A DNA stretch of 64,000 bases from Methylovorus glucosotrophus (GTDB lineage: Bacteria > Pseudomonadota > Gammaproteobacteria > Burkholderiales > Methylophilaceae), in NCBI RefSeq assembly GCF_009858335.1, contig NZ_VMSE01000001.1, positions 2,046,001-2,110,000 on the forward strand, written 5' to 3'. Numbering within the stretch: the stretch's first letter is position 1; every line of letters starts with the position of its first letter. Made by a program: the position numbers and the translations under genes. A model generated the notes under the pieces. The model was not told the origin of the DNA and searched no databases. It saw only the letters and a list, made by a program, of their open reading frames with translations. Shown in pieces: positions 35,806 through 46,285 of this stretch.

Positions 35806-36600
35806 TTAAACAGCGACAGGTGCCTTGATGGGCGGATATGGATCGTAATTCTGCAAACTGAAATCTTCGTAGCGGAATGCGAAAATATCACGCACGTCTG
35901 GGTTGATTTGCATGGTGGGCAAGCTGCGGGGCGTGCGCGACAACTGCTCTTTGACCTGCTCCATATGGTTAAGATAAATGTGCGCATCGCCCAATGTATG
36001 CACAAAATCGCCCAGTTTAAGCCCACACACCTGCGCCACCATCATGGTCAGCAAGGCGTAGGAAGCGATGTTGAACGGCACGCCAAGGAAGATATCCGCA
36101 CTGCGCTGATACAGCTGGCAGCTGAGCTTGCCATCCGCCACATAAAACTGGAAGAAGGCATGGCAAGGCGGCAACTTCATCTGGTCGACATCGCCCACAT
36201 TCCACGCGGACACGATCAGTCGACGCGAATCCGGATTGCGCTTGATGGCGTCCACCACCTGGGTAATCTGATCGATATGGCTGCCATCCGGTTTGGGCCA
36301 GTTGCGCCATTGATAACCATACACCGGGCCCAGATTGCCCTCGGCATCGGCCCATTCGTCCCAGATGGTGACGCCGTTTTCCTTGAGATAGGCAATATTG
36401 GTACTGCCTTGCAGGAACCACAGCAACTCGTGGATGATGGATTTCAGATGCACCTTTTTGGTGGTGAGCAGCGGAAAACCAGCCGCCAGATCAAACCGCA
36501 TCTGGTAACCAAATACGGACAGAGTGCCGGTGCCGGTTCTGTCTTCTTTCTTGTGGCCATGCTCAAGCACATGGCGCATCAGATCATGATAGGTTTGCAT
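35806..36600 (-). CDS. thyA: Thymidylate synthase
   Basis: A 264-residue enzyme that methylates dUMP to dTMP with methylene-tetrahydrofolate. The length equals E. coli ThyA. It has the folate/dUMP region [18 protein letters not shown], the catalytic cysteine in [14 protein letters not shown] and dUMP-binding [21 protein letters not shown]. FolA, encoded at 29.2 kb, recycles the dihydrofolate it makes. It follows thrC by 29 bases on the same strand, so it may be the last gene of the alaA-hom-thrC-thyA run. Confidence 0.97.
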   Translation of the reverse strand: MQTYHDLMRHVLEHGHKKEDRTGTGTLSVFGYQMRFDLAAGFPLLTTKKVHLKSIIHELLWFLQGSTNIAYLKENGVTIWDEWADAEGNLGPVYGYQWRNWPKPDGSHIDQITQVVDAIKRNPDSRRLIVSAWNVGDVDQMKLPPCHAFFQFYVADGKLSCQLYQRSADIFLGVPFNIASYALLTMMVAQVCGLKLGDFVHTLGDAHIYLNHMEQVKEQLSRTPRSLPTMQINPDVRDIFAFRYEDFSLQNYDPYPPIKAPVAV

Positions 36601-36629
36601 AAAGTGACGGCTTTCCGCGTAAATCCAGC

Positions 36630-38063
36630 CTAATCGGCGGTGTGGTCGACAATGAATTGCTTGATGGCCTGCACATCGGCATCCATCACTTCAAAGCGCT
36701 GCGGCAGATCTTCCAGGCCTTGCAGGCTGTCCGGGCGTTCCGGCTTGTGGCCCAGGGCTTCCTGAATCGCATCTTCAAACTTGACCGGCAAGGCCGTTTC
36801 CAGCACCAGCATGGGGGTGGCAGGGTCGCGCACTTGCAACGCGACTTTCAGACCATCAGCGGTGTGGGTATCAATGGTGACACCATACTTGGCCTGCGTC
36901 TCGCGTATCGTCTGCATGCGGGCTGCATGGTTGCTGCTGCCCGAGACAAAGCCGTAATCGGCCACCTGGGCAAACAGGCCGTCTTCATTCAGATCAAAGG
37001 CACCGCCCTGATCTACCTTGCTCCACAGGGCACGCACCTTGGCGGCATCGCGCCCGGTCAGATCAAACACAAAGCGCTCAAAGTTGGAGGCCTTGCTGAT
37101 GTCCATGGAAGGACTGGAGGTGTGGTAGGTATTGGCCGAGCTACGCGGACGGTACACGCCAGTCTTGAAGAACTCGTCCAGCACATCGTTTTCATTGGTG
37201 GCGACCACCAGTTTATCGATAGGCAGGCCCATCATGCGCGCCACATGGCCAGCACACACGTTGCCAAAATTGCCGGAAGGCACGGCAAAGCTGACTTTTT
37301 CCGTGTCGCTGTGGGTCACGGCAAAGTAGCCCTTGAAGTAATACACCACCTGCGCCGCGACGCGTGCCCAGTTGATGGAATTCACCGCGCCTATCTTGTT
37401 CCTGGCCTTGAACGCGGCGTCATTGGACACGGCCTTGACGATATCCTGCGCGTCATCAAACACGCCGTTGACGGCGATATTGAAAATGTTCTCATCCTGC
37501 AGGCTGAACATCTGGGCGGTCTGGAAGCGACTCATTTTCTTGTGCGGCGACAACATGAACACCTTGACGCCTTTTTTGCCGCGCATGGCGTACTCAGCCG
37601 CGGAGCCGGTGTCGCCGGAGGTGGCACCCAGAATATTGGTGGTCTCACCTTTTTTCGCCAGCACATATTCAAACAGATTGCCCAGCAACTGCATGGCCAT
37701 ATCCTTGAAGGCCAAGGTCGGGCCGTTGGACAGGGACAGCAGATAGAGATTGTCTTCCAGCTTCAGCGTCGGGGTAATGTCCTCGGCATTTTGCTCAGGC
37801 CGCGCATAGGCATACACATCCGCACGGTAGGTCTTGTCGACAATCGCGCGCAGATCCGCTGGCGGAATATCATCCGCCAGCAGCGAGAGAATGCTGAATG
37901 CCAGATCGCGGTAATTCATCCCGCGCAGGCGTGTCAGGTCCGCATCGCTCAGCTGTGGATATTGCTCGGGCAAGTACAGGCCGCCGTCCGGCGCCAGACC
38001 ACCCAGCAGGATTTCGGTAAACGAGAGTGCAGGCGACTGCCCGCGGGTACTGATGTACTTCAT
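36630..38063 (-). CDS. thrC: Threonine synthase
   Basis: A 477-residue PLP enzyme that converts O-phosphohomoserine to threonine. It is the long class II form, with [33 protein letters not shown] at the N-terminus, the PLP lysine in [13 protein letters not shown], the phosphate-binding [14 protein letters not shown] and [13 protein letters not shown]. It starts at the stop codon of hom (shared base, TAATG), so hom and thrC are translationally coupled. Confidence 0.96.
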   Translation of the reverse strand: MKYISTRGQSPALSFTEILLGGLAPDGGLYLPEQYPQLSDADLTRLRGMNYRDLAFSILSLLADDIPPADLRAIVDKTYRADVYAYARPEQNAEDITPTLKLEDNLYLLSLSNGPTLAFKDMAMQLLGNLFEYVLAKKGETTNILGATSGDTGSAAEYAMRGKKGVKVFMLSPHKKMSRFQTAQMFSLQDENIFNIAVNGVFDDAQDIVKAVSNDAAFKARNKIGAVNSINWARVAAQVVYYFKGYFAVTHSDTEKVSFAVPSGNFGNVCAGHVARMMGLPIDKLVVATNENDVLDEFFKTGVYRPRSSANTYHTSSPSMDISKASNFERFVFDLTGRDAAKVRALWSKVDQGGAFDLNEDGLFAQVADYGFVSGSSNHAARMQTIRETQAKYGVTIDTHTADGLKVALQVRDPATPMLVLETALPVKFEDAIQEALGHKPERPDSLQGLEDLPQRFEVMDADVQAIKQFIVDHTAD

Positions 38064-39376
38064 TATCGGCCCAGTTCTTCCATACGCAATTTGGTGATCT
38101 TGCCGGCAATGGCAGGCAAGGCTTCAATCGCAGCAATCGCGCTATCCATGTTTTTCTCGACGGTCACATGGGTGAGAATGATGATATCGGCTTGATCCTC
38201 GCCCTCTTCCGGCTCTTTCTGGATCATGGCATCAATCGAAATATCGCGGTCACCCAGGATGCGGGTCACTTCAGCCAGCACGCCAGGCTTGTCCATGGCA
38301 CGCAGGCGCAGGTAGTAGGCGCTGCTGATGTCGCTGATCGGCAATACCGGCAGGTCCTGCAGCTGCTCATCCTGGAAAGCGAGATAAGGCACGCGCTGGT
38401 CAACGGCTGCATCCATCATGCGCGCCACATCCACCAGATCAGCCACCACGGCACTGGCGGTAGGCTCGGCACCGGCACCGGCGCCGTAATACAAGGTGGG
38501 GCCCACTGCATCGCCCTTCACCACCACGGCGTTCATGGCGCCATTCACATTGGCGATCAGGCGCTTTTCCGGAATCAGGGTCGGGTGCACGCGCAACTCC
38601 ACCCCGGCTTCACTGCGTTTGGTAATGCCCAGCAGCTTGATGCGATAACCGAGTTCCTCGGCATACTTGATATCAACCGCATCCAAGCGGGTAATACCTT
38701 CAGTATAGGCTTTATCAAACTGCGGATTCGTACCGAAACCAATGGCAGACAGAATCGCCAGCTTGTGGGCAGCATCAATGCCTTCGACGTCGAAGGTAGG
38801 GTCGGCTTCGGCATAGCCCAGGCGTTGCGCTTCTTTCAGCACATCGGCAAAGGTCAGACCTTTTTCACGCATTTCGGAAAGAATGAAGTTGGTGGTGCCA
38901 TTAATAATGCCGGCAATCCACTCAATGCGGTTGGCACTCAGGCCCTCACGCAGCGCCTTGATGATGGGGATGCCACCAGCCACCGCCGCCTCAAAGGCCA
39001 CGATCACGCCTTTGGCGCGCGCGGCCGCAAAAATCTCTTTGCCGTGCAAGGCAATCAGCGCCTTGTTGGCAGTGACCACGTGCTTGCCATTCGCAATCGC
39101 CTGCAACACCAGTTCGCGGGCAATGGTATAGCCACCAATCAGTTCCACCACCACATCAATGGCAGGGTCACTCACCACGGCAAACGCGTCATCGGTGACG
39201 TCCGCCTTGCCTTGGGTCACTTGACGAGCCAGTTCCAGATTGCGGTCAGCCACGCGGGTAATGCGAATGTCACGGCCGGAACGCCGTGCAATTTCATCAT
39301 GGTTACGGGTCAGCACAGTGTAAGTGCCGCCGCCCACCGTACCAATACCCAACAAGCCTACATTGATTGATTTCAT
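38063..39376 (-). CDS. hom: Homoserine dehydrogenase
   Basis: A 437-residue monofunctional enzyme that reduces aspartate semialdehyde to homoserine. It has the Rossmann motif VGLLGIGTVGGGTY, the catalytic region around AEADPTFDVEGIDAAHKLAIL and a C-terminal ACT domain (YYLRLRAMDKPGVLAEVTRILGDR) for threonine feedback. The start at 39376 (MKSINVGLLG) gives the usual length; the frame extends to 39430. It lies between alaA (72 bases upstream) and thrC (one-base overlap). Confidence 0.95.
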   Translation of the reverse strand: MKSINVGLLGIGTVGGGTYTVLTRNHDEIARRSGRDIRITRVADRNLELARQVTQGKADVTDDAFAVVSDPAIDVVVELIGGYTIARELVLQAIANGKHVVTANKALIALHGKEIFAAARAKGVIVAFEAAVAGGIPIIKALREGLSANRIEWIAGIINGTTNFILSEMREKGLTFADVLKEAQRLGYAEADPTFDVEGIDAAHKLAILSAIGFGTNPQFDKAYTEGITRLDAVDIKYAEELGYRIKLLGITKRSEAGVELRVHPTLIPEKRLIANVNGAMNAVVVKGDAVGPTLYYGAGAGAEPTASAVVADLVDVARMMDAAVDQRVPYLAFQDEQLQDLPVLPISDISSAYYLRLRAMDKPGVLAEVTRILGDRDISIDAMIQKEPEEGEDQADIIILTHVTVEKNMDSAIAAIEALPAIAGKITKLRMEELGR

Positions 39377-39448
39377 ATTCACGCTGATCTTTTTAAAGTA
39401 AACAATGGCAACTACTCGCGGCCATATCAAGCCGCGGCAGATGGCGCG

Positions 39449-40690
39449 TTATGCGCTGATTTTGTCTGTGCCGTGCTTCTTGCGGTAGCCTTCGAGGAAG
39501 CGGGCAATACGCTTGATCGCTTCGGTCAGGTCATCCACATTGGGCAGGAACACCACGCGGAAATGATCCGGTTTTTTCCAGTTGAACCCACTGCCCTGCA
39601 CCAGCAGGACTTTTTCTTCCAGCAACAGGTCAAGAATGAACTGCTGGTCATCCTTGATAGGATAAATCTTGGGGTCCAGCCGCGGGAACAGGTACATGGC
39701 GGCCGCTGGCTTTTCACAGGTGACGCCAGGAATCGCCGTCAGCAACTCATACGCCAGGTCCCGCTGCTTGCAGAGCCGCCCGCCCGGGGCCACCAGATCA
39801 TTGATGCTCTGATAGCCGCCCAGCGCGGTCTGGATGGCCAATTGCCCCGGCACGTTGGCACAGAGGCGCATGGAGGCCAGCATGTTCAGGCCTTCAATAT
39901 AATCACCGGCATGCCGTTTTTCACCGGACACCACCAGCCAGCCAGCACGGTAGCCGCAGGTACGGTAATTCTTGGACAAGCCGTTGAAGGTCACAAACAG
40001 CACATCATCGGCCAGTGAGGCGATGGAGGTGTGCGTGTTGCCGTCATACAGCACCTTGTCGTAAATCTCGTCAGCAAAAATCACCAGGCCGTGATGGCGG
40101 GCAATCTCGATAATGCCTTCCAGCGTTTCACGCGGATACAGCGCACCAGTCGGGTTGTTCGGGTTGATGATGACAATGCCGCGCGTGTTGGCGGTGATCT
40201 TGGACTCAATATCCTTGAGATCAGGCAACCAGCCGGTGTTTTCATCGCACAGGTAGTGACGGGCCGTTCCGCCAGCCAGGGTGACTGCCGCTGTCCACAA
40301 TGGATAGTCGGGCATGGGCACCAGTACCTGGTCGCCATTATTAAGCAGTGCCTGCATTGCCATGACGATGAGCTCGGACACGCCATTGCCTATGATGATG
40401 TCATCGATGGTCACACCCGCAATATTCTTCTGCTGGGTGTAGTGCATGATGGCTTTGCGGGCGGCAAACAGGCCCTTGGAATCGGTGTAACCGGACGCCT
40501 GATCCATATTGTGGATCACGTCCTGCAGAATCTCTTCGGGTGCTTCAAAACCAAACGGCGCAGGGTTGCCGATATTCAGCTTGATGATGCGGTGGCCGTC
40601 TTCTTCCATTTCGCGCGCGCGCGCCAATACCGGGCCGCGAATGTCGTAGCACACGTTATTGAGTTTGGAAGACTTGAGTAATGGATCCAC
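39449..40690 (-). CDS. alaA: Glutamate-pyruvate aminotransferase AlaA
   Basis: A 413-residue class I PLP aminotransferase. SSKLNNVCYDIRGPVL, LNIGNPAPFGFEAP, INPNNPTGALY, the FADEIYDK Asp region and the cofactor lysine in TFNGLSKNYRTCGYRAGW follow E. coli AlaA (YfbQ) closely. It makes alanine from pyruvate and glutamate. Its position upstream of hom and thrC is common in betaproteobacteria. Divergent from the Mth938-domain gene across an 82-base gap that should hold both promoters. Confidence 0.93.
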   Translation of the reverse strand: MDPLLKSSKLNNVCYDIRGPVLARAREMEEDGHRIIKLNIGNPAPFGFEAPEEILQDVIHNMDQASGYTDSKGLFAARKAIMHYTQQKNIAGVTIDDIIIGNGVSELIVMAMQALLNNGDQVLVPMPDYPLWTAAVTLAGGTARHYLCDENTGWLPDLKDIESKITANTRGIVIINPNNPTGALYPRETLEGIIEIARHHGLVIFADEIYDKVLYDGNTHTSIASLADDVLFVTFNGLSKNYRTCGYRAGWLVVSGEKRHAGDYIEGLNMLASMRLCANVPGQLAIQTALGGYQSINDLVAPGGRLCKQRDLAYELLTAIPGVTCEKPAAAMYLFPRLDPKIYPIKDDQQFILDLLLEEKVLLVQGSGFNWKKPDHFRVVFLPNVDDLTEAIKRIARFLEGYRKKHGTDKISA

Positions 40691-40772
40691 GGCGGAAAAC
40701 CTGACGAAAAAAATGTGTTATCTTACATTGTCATAGCCTTATCAGGCAATTTAAAGCCAGGACTGACAACCA

Positions 40773-41156
40773 ATGAAACTGCATTTAACCCAGGCGGCTG
40801 GCAACCAGCTGATTACCGGACATGCGCCCGAGTGGGTAGAGGTGAATGCCCAGCGCTATCACGGCAGCCTGCTGGTGCTCCCCAACCTGCTGGTGACCGA
40901 TTGGCAGGTAGCAGATTTTGATGCGCTCACCGCAGCGGATTTTGAACGCATTGCCGAACTGGCACCCGAGGTGGTATTGCTGGGCACTGGCGACAAGCAC
41001 CGGTTTATCCATCCCCGTCTCACGGCGTCACTCACTGCACGCGGCATCCCGGTGGAATGCATGACCACGGCCGCCGCCTGTCGCACTTACAACATCCTCA
41101 TGGCAGAAGACCGTCACGTCGCCGCTGCCCTGCTGGTCAACCCGGCAGCCAGCTGA
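40773..41156 (+). CDS. Mth938/DUF498-domain protein
   Basis: A 127-residue single-domain protein of the Mth938-like (DUF498/DUF598) family with the pattern ELAPEVVLLGTGDKHRFIHP and ARGIPVECMTTAAACRTYNILMAEDR. Family members are small cytoplasmic proteins of unclear function, linked in mitochondria to respiratory complex I assembly (NDUFAF3). Normal family length. Monocistronic, ending in a short terminator. Confidence 0.8.
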   Translation: MKLHLTQAAGNQLITGHAPEWVEVNAQRYHGSLLVLPNLLVTDWQVADFDALTAADFERIAELAPEVVLLGTGDKHRFIHPRLTASLTARGIPVECMTTAAACRTYNILMAEDRHVAAALLVNPAAS

Positions 41157-41177
41157 CTGAACGACTGAATCTTTGTC

Positions 41178-41203
41178 AGCGCAGCTTGGCTGCGCTTTCA
41201 TTT
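41178..41203 (+). terminator. Terminator after the Mth938-domain gene
   Basis: An eight-base perfect stem AGCGCAGC/GCTGCGCT with a TTG loop, then TTCATTTT. It lies 22 bases after the stop and faces convergent fabB. Confidence 0.75.
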
Positions 41204-41264
41204 TGCTTGGAATTTATCCGGCCGCGCACCCTCCGAACTTCAGAGGCACACAGCCGGGAAGAAG

Positions 41265-42485
41265 TTACAGACCGCGACGCGAGAATGTCAGCGTGGCGTT
41301 GGTGCCGCCAAAACCAAAGCTGTTGGACAGTGCGGTCTGGATATTGGCGTTATCAATACGCTGGCGCACGATGTTCAGGCCTTCGGCAGCCGGGTCCAGC
41401 GTTTCAATATTGGCGGAAGCCGCAATGAAATTGTTTTCCATCATCAGCAGCGTGTAGATCGCTTCATTCACACCCGCAGCGCCCAGCGCATGACCAGACA
41501 ATGACTTGGTGGAAGCAATGGCGGTATTGCTATCGCCAAACACGGCGCGAATGGCTTCCAGTTCCTTCAGATCACCCACAGGTGTGCTGGTACCGTGGGT
41601 ATTGATGTAATCCACACCACCTTCCACGCCCTGCAGCGCCAGACGCATGCAGCGCTCTGCACCTTCACCGCTTGGGGCCACCATGTCGTAACCATCGGAA
41701 GTGGCACCATAACCGACCACTTCGGCATAAATCTTGGCACCGCGTGCCTTGGCATGCTCATACTCTTCCAGCACCACGATACCGCCGCCGCCAGAGATGA
41801 CGAAACCATCGCGATTGGCATCATAGGTACGCGATGCCTTTTCAGGGGTGTCGTTGTACTTGCTGGAAAGTGCGCCCATGCCATCGAACATGAAAGACAG
41901 CGTCCAGTGCTCTTCCTCACCACCGCCGGCAAACACGATATCCTGCTTGCCCAGCTGAATCTGCTCCAGCCCGGCGCCTATGCAATGCGCGCTGGTGGCA
42001 CAGGCGGAGCTGATGGCGTAATTGATACCCTTGATCTCGGCACCGGTTGCCAGGCAGGCGGAAACACCGCTCGCCATGGCCTTGGTCACCATGTATGGGC
42101 CTACACGACGCACGCCCTTTTCACGCAGGGTATCAATGCCGTTCATGATGCTCTCATGCGAAGCACCGCCCTGGCCCACGATCAGGCCAGTACGAATGTT
42201 GGACACCAGCTCCTTGGGCAGGCCAGCATCGGCAATCGCCTCCTGCATGGCCAGCCAGGCATAGGCGTGACCTTTGGCCATGAAGCGCATCAGCTTGCGA
42301 TCAATCAATTCTTCCACGTTCAGGTTTTTGATTGACCCGGCGACGTGCGAACGCAAGCCCTGGTCAGCATATTCCTGCTGAAAGGTAATACCGGAACGGC
42401 CTGCATGCAGGCTGTCCAGCACTTCGGATTTGTTGTTGCCTAGGCTGGAGACGATCCCCATGCCAGTTACTACTACACGACGCAT
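41265..42485 (-). CDS. fabB: 3-oxoacyl-ACP synthase I (KAS I)
   Basis: A 406-residue condensing enzyme of fatty-acid elongation. It has the active-site cysteine in [13 protein letters not shown], histidines in [11 protein letters not shown] and [11 protein letters not shown], and the lysine in KSLSG. The FabB rather than FabF call rests on its pairing with fabA, which together make unsaturated fatty acids anaerobically. The start at 42485 ([16 protein letters not shown]) was chosen; a GTG-type extension to 42500 is less likely. It lies 165 bases after fabA on the same strand. Confidence 0.94.
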   Translation of the reverse strand: MRRVVVTGMGIVSSLGNNKSEVLDSLHAGRSGITFQQEYADQGLRSHVAGSIKNLNVEELIDRKLMRFMAKGHAYAWLAMQEAIADAGLPKELVSNIRTGLIVGQGGASHESIMNGIDTLREKGVRRVGPYMVTKAMASGVSACLATGAEIKGINYAISSACATSAHCIGAGLEQIQLGKQDIVFAGGGEEEHWTLSFMFDGMGALSSKYNDTPEKASRTYDANRDGFVISGGGGIVVLEEYEHAKARGAKIYAEVVGYGATSDGYDMVAPSGEGAERCMRLALQGVEGGVDYINTHGTSTPVGDLKELEAIRAVFGDSNTAIASTKSLSGHALGAAGVNEAIYTLLMMENNFIAASANIETLDPAAEGLNIVRQRIDNANIQTALSNSFGFGGTNATLTFSRRGL

Positions 42486-42650
42486 CTCGTGATTCCTCAC
42501 ATTATTGAGTTCAACTTGCCAGATGAACCTTTGAGTCTAGGGTAACCGTGTGACAAAGTCGTTTTTGCGTATGTCATCATGAACATCGCCAACTGCATTG
42601 CACCCGATGATACCGTTACCCTGCTTTGCTCTGTTAATTTAAAACCTTGC

Positions 42651-43166
42651 TTAGAAATTGTCGGTGCGGGTAAACAGGCCCACACGCAGATCTTGCGCAT
42701 TGTAGATTTCACGCCCATCAATTTCCATATGGGCATCGGCAATCCCCATAACCAGCTTGCGCATGATGACGCGTTTCAGATCAATGCGATAGGTGACGAG
42801 TTTGGCGGTAGGCAATACCTGGCCGGTGAATTTCACCTCGCCAGCGCCCAGCGCACGGCCACGGCCTGCGCCACCCATCCAGCCCAGATAGAAGCCCACC
42901 AGTTGCCACATGGCATCCAGACCCAGGCAGCCAGGCATGACAGGATCACCTTCAAAGTGGCAATTAAAAAACCAGAGATCAGGCTTGATATCCAGTTCGG
43001 CCACAATTTGGCCATGACCATATTTGCCGCCATCTTCGGTAATCGACACAATGCGATCGAACATCAGCATGGGGGGCAAGGGAAGCTGCGCATTGCCAGC
43101 GCCGAACATTTCGCCTCGGCCACAGGCCAGAAGCTCTTCAAAAGTGAAACTGTTTTGTTTTTGCAT
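42651..43166 (-). CDS. fabA: 3-hydroxydecanoyl-ACP dehydratase/isomerase
   Basis: A 171-residue hot-dog enzyme that dehydrates 3-hydroxydecanoyl-ACP and isomerises trans-2 to cis-3-decenoyl-ACP, the branch point to unsaturated fatty acids. It has [10 protein letters not shown], the catalytic histidine in [24 protein letters not shown] and [14 protein letters not shown]. Same length as E. coli FabA. Divergent from mxaR; the shared 192-base region contains an ACCGATCGGT palindrome. Confidence 0.97.
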   Translation of the reverse strand: MQKQNSFTFEELLACGRGEMFGAGNAQLPLPPMLMFDRIVSITEDGGKYGHGQIVAELDIKPDLWFFNCHFEGDPVMPGCLGLDAMWQLVGFYLGWMGGAGRGRALGAGEVKFTGQVLPTAKLVTYRIDLKRVIMRKLVMGIADAHMEIDGREIYNAQDLRVGLFTRTDNF

Positions 43167-43270
43167 GTAATTCTGCTTGTAGGATGCTGATCGGTAAAAA
43201 ACAGTATTTTCGCCGGAAACGCTTCGAAACGAAAGCCCTTTGAAAATAAACTATATTTTGCAAGGGGTAT

Positions 43271-43280
43271 ACCGATCGGT
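43271..43280. promoter_or_regulatory. Palindrome in the fabA-mxaR divergent region
   Basis: A perfect ACCGATCGGT palindrome. A related half site, GATCGGTA, lies at 43189-43196. The pair could be operators for a fatty-acid or mxa regulator; no regulator is identified. Confidence 0.4.
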
Positions 43281-43358
43281 TTACACCCACCGGGAATCTG
43301 GCTAAGATGCCGTAACATTTTTTTACATTCACCCTTATCTACCATCAGGATCAAGTCA

Positions 43359-44375
43359 ATGAGTGACCGTCTTTTAGCTGACTGGCAAGCACATGCGTTA
43401 AACCTGGAATCCGAAATCAATAAAGTCGTCGTCGGCCAGGAATCGCCGGTGCGGCTGATTACCACCGCCATTTTTGCGCGTGGGCACGTATTGCTTGAAG
43501 GCGATGTTGGCGTGGGCAAAACCACCCTGCTGCGTGCCTTTACCCGCGGCATTGGCGGCGGCTACCAGCGTATTGAAGGCACGATAGACCTGATGCCCAA
43601 CGATCTGGTGTACCACACCTATCTGGGCGAAGATGGCCGCCCGCATGTCAGCCCGGGCCCATTGCTGTCCGAAGGTGAAAACCTGGCCGTGTTCTTCTTC
43701 AACGAAATCAACCGTGCCCGCCCGCAAGTGCACTCGCTGCTGCTGCGCGTCATGGCCGAGCGCACCCTGTCCGCCTTCAACAAGGAACACCAGTTCCCGC
43801 ACATGCTGGTATTCGCTGACCGCAACCAGGTGGAAAAAGAAGAAACCTTTGAAATCCCGTCCGCCGCCCGCGATCGCTTCATGATGGAAATTCCTATCAT
43901 CGTCCCCAGCGATGCCGATGTGATGGAATCGCTGATGTTTGATACGCGCTTCCACAATGTGGATGCACTGGTAGAACGCGTTCCCGCAGGTATTCTGCAG
44001 TTTGATCAATTGAATGAATTTGCGGCCCTGGTGCAGGACAAGGTGCAAGCCAGCCCTGCCCTGCGCCGCTATGCCCTCAATCTGTGGCTGGCCACCAAGA
44101 CCCCTGGCCAATATGGCATACAGATCAGTGGCGTCGACATCAACCGCCTGGTCATCGCAGGCGCCAGCCCACGCGGCATGGCGATGATGTTGCGCGCTGC
44201 GCGTGTCAATGCCTGGCTCAATGGGCGCGATGCCGTGCTACCGGAAGACATACATGCCGTGTTCCACGAAACAGTGGCGCACCGTCTGGTATTTAGCCCG
44301 GTTTATGAAATGCGCCGTACCGAGATTGCGCGTGAATTGCTGTCCGGCATTGTCAATGCCATCAGCGTTCCTTGA
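43359..44375 (+). CDS. mxaR: MoxR-type AAA ATPase, methanol dehydrogenase maturation
   Basis: A 338-residue AAA+ ATPase. It has Walker A GDVGVGKTTLLRA, Walker B FFFNEINRARPQVHSLLLRVM and the sensor region PSAARDRFMMEI. It is the first gene of the mxaRSACKL block, whose products are needed for calcium insertion and assembly of active PQQ methanol dehydrogenase in methylotrophs. General MoxR proteins look alike; the neighbours fix the assignment. The gap to mxaS is 102 bases. Confidence 0.9.
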   Translation: MSDRLLADWQAHALNLESEINKVVVGQESPVRLITTAIFARGHVLLEGDVGVGKTTLLRAFTRGIGGGYQRIEGTIDLMPNDLVYHTYLGEDGRPHVSPGPLLSEGENLAVFFFNEINRARPQVHSLLLRVMAERTLSAFNKEHQFPHMLVFADRNQVEKEETFEIPSAARDRFMMEIPIIVPSDADVMESLMFDTRFHNVDALVERVPAGILQFDQLNEFAALVQDKVQASPALRRYALNLWLATKTPGQYGIQISGVDINRLVIAGASPRGMAMMLRAARVNAWLNGRDAVLPEDIHAVFHETVAHRLVFSPVYEMRRTEIARELLSGIVNAISVP

Positions 44376-44477
44376 TTTGACAGGTGCTGAAACCTCGCAT
44401 GGCCCTGACCTTCATGCTGAACACCGGCGACACGCCAGGAATTAAGGCCGTTGATTTTACGGAATAGTTGACCGCAC

Positions 44478-45341
44478 ATGACCCACGCACTTGCCAAGGA
44501 ATTCACTTACCAGATCGGCTGGCGCTCCCGTGGCCGCCACGCTGGCCGCCACGCCAGCGTACAGCGCGGGCTGGGCATGGACTTCGTCGGCCACGCACCG
44601 CTGATTTCCTATCCCGACCCGCGTCGTATCGACCTGCGCCTGACGCTGCGCGACCCTGCCGAGCAGGTGTTTGTGCGCATTTTCAACCAGCGCAGCGCCA
44701 CCCCCATTTACGTGGTGTGCGATCTGTCAGGCTCCATGGGCTTCAACGGCGAGCACCACAAGCTGCAGATTGCCGCGGAGATTACCGCCTCGGCGGCGTA
44801 TTCAGCCTCACGCGTCAACGACCCATTCACCTTTATCGGCTTTGATCAGCAGGTGCGTGAGGACTGGATGTCACACCCCAGCACCCGCCTGCAAGGTGCA
44901 TATCAGATGGCCGAACGCCTGCGCGATTACCAGCCGCCGCAAGTCGGGGGCGATGGTCTGGCGCAGGTCGTGCCCTACCTCTCCCGCGAGCGGGCGCTGA
45001 TTTTCCTGGTATCCGACTTTCACATGCCCTTGAATGTGCTTGAAGAAGCCTTGGTCGGCATGCAACGCCATCACGTGGTACCCATGGTGCTGTGGGATGC
45101 GGCGGAATATCGCAAGCTGCCGGAGTTTGGCGTAACGCACATTACCGATAGTGAAACCGGCGAGCGCCGCACAGTGTTTTTGCGCGGCGACATGCATGCA
45201 CGCATACAGGCGGCCTTTGCCGAACGCCGCGCCGCCCTAAGCGCGCTATTCATGCGTTACGACCTGCCCCCATTTTTCATGGAAGACGGCTTCAAGCCCG
45301 ACGCCTTAACCGAGTATTTTTACCAGTTTGTGGCTGCTTAA
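44478..45341 (+). CDS. mxaS: DUF58/VWA-like protein MxaS
   Basis: A 287-residue cytoplasmic DUF58-type protein. A MIDAS-like metal site occurs in VVCDLSGSMGF, followed by IGFDQQVRED, IFLVSDFHMP and MVLWDAAEYRKLP. It is expected to work with the MxaR ATPase as a MoxR/VWA chaperone pair in methanol dehydrogenase maturation. The stop overlaps the mxaA start by one base (TAATG). Confidence 0.9.
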   Translation: MTHALAKEFTYQIGWRSRGRHAGRHASVQRGLGMDFVGHAPLISYPDPRRIDLRLTLRDPAEQVFVRIFNQRSATPIYVVCDLSGSMGFNGEHHKLQIAAEITASAAYSASRVNDPFTFIGFDQQVREDWMSHPSTRLQGAYQMAERLRDYQPPQVGGDGLAQVVPYLSRERALIFLVSDFHMPLNVLEEALVGMQRHHVVPMVLWDAAEYRKLPEFGVTHITDSETGERRTVFLRGDMHARIQAAFAERRAALSALFMRYDLPPFFMEDGFKPDALTEYFYQFVAA

Positions 45342-46285
45342 TGATGATCAACTCCCGGATACTCTCCCTGATATTGGTAGTGCTCAGCGTGCACGGCATC
45401 CCCGCCGCACTTGCCGATAGCCAACCCAACCCGCAAGTGCTGGTCACTGAGATCAACCCGGCGCGTGATGTCGGCTACCATGTGGGCGATATCCTGCATC
45501 GCACCATCATCCTGAAAGCGCCCGCCAGCTACAAATTGCTGGACACTTCACTGCCGCTCAAGGGCACGGAGAAAAAATACCGCGGACAGAATCAGGGCGT
45601 GGAAGTGCGCTCGGTGGATATCAGCGAAAAACAGCAAGGCGCCTTCAATATTTACACGCTCAAGCTGCAATACCAGGTGTTTACCAACAACGTGGTGGTT
45701 AAGCCCAGCCAACTGCCGGCGGAATACGTCAAGTTTGGTGGCGAAGGCCGCGTATTTCAGGTGCGGATTCCTTACTGGAGCTTCCGCATTTCCCCGCTGG
45801 CGGTATATGGCTCGGTAAAGATCGAAAACGACATGAGCCAGTTGCGCGGCCCCTTGCTACTGGATGACAGCCAGCAAAAACTGGCGCTGTGGATTGCACT
45901 CGGCACGCTGGCACTCTCACTGCTAGGGCTGCTTTATATTCTGGGCAACCGCCGCTGGCTGCCGCGCATGGGGGGTGAATTCGCGCGCGCTTATCGCGAC
46001 ATCAAGAAAATCCGCAAACAGAACCTGGGCCTGCAGACGGGCATGACGCGCATGCACCATGCCCTGAACCAGAGTAGCGACGGTAGCGTATTCAGCGCAG
46101 ATGACATCATTGCCCGCAAACCAGGCTTTGCCAGCATGCGCGATGAGCTGAACCAGTTCTTCCGCCTGTCGCGTAGCGTATTTTTTGATGCCACGGCCAA
46201 GCACCAGGTGCAGGGTGACCCCGAACAATGGCTGCAACAATTTTGCCGCCACTGCCGCGATTGCGAACGAGGGCTGAACAAGTGA
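45341..46285 (+). CDS. mxaA: MxaA, methanol dehydrogenase maturation protein
   Basis: A 314-residue protein with a signal peptide or N-terminal anchor (ILSLILVVLSVHGIPAALA). The periplasmic domain covers about 26-180, a transmembrane helix (LALWIALGTLALSLLGLLYIL) lies near 185-205, and the cytoplasmic C-terminus contains FFRLSRSVFFD. Family MxaA is required for calcium loading of methanol dehydrogenase. It is tightly coupled to mxaS and overlaps mxaC by 4 bases. Confidence 0.88.
   Translation: MMINSRILSLILVVLSVHGIPAALADSQPNPQVLVTEINPARDVGYHVGDILHRTIILKAPASYKLLDTSLPLKGTEKKYRGQNQGVEVRSVDISEKQQGAFNIYTLKLQYQVFTNNVVVKPSQLPAEYVKFGGEGRVFQVRIPYWSFRISPLAVYGSVKIENDMSQLRGPLLLDDSQQKLALWIALGTLALSLLGLLYILGNRRWLPRMGGEFARAYRDIKKIRKQNLGLQTGMTRMHHALNQSSDGSVFSADDIIARKPGFASMRDELNQFFRLSRSVFFDATAKHQVQGDPEQWLQQFCRHCRDCERGLNK

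Noticed and set aside
36642..39370. Long plus-strand open frames of 517 and 400 codons opposite thrC and hom
   Set aside because: Both are His/Gly/Gln-rich shadows of well-conserved genes on the minus strand and show no recognisable motif.
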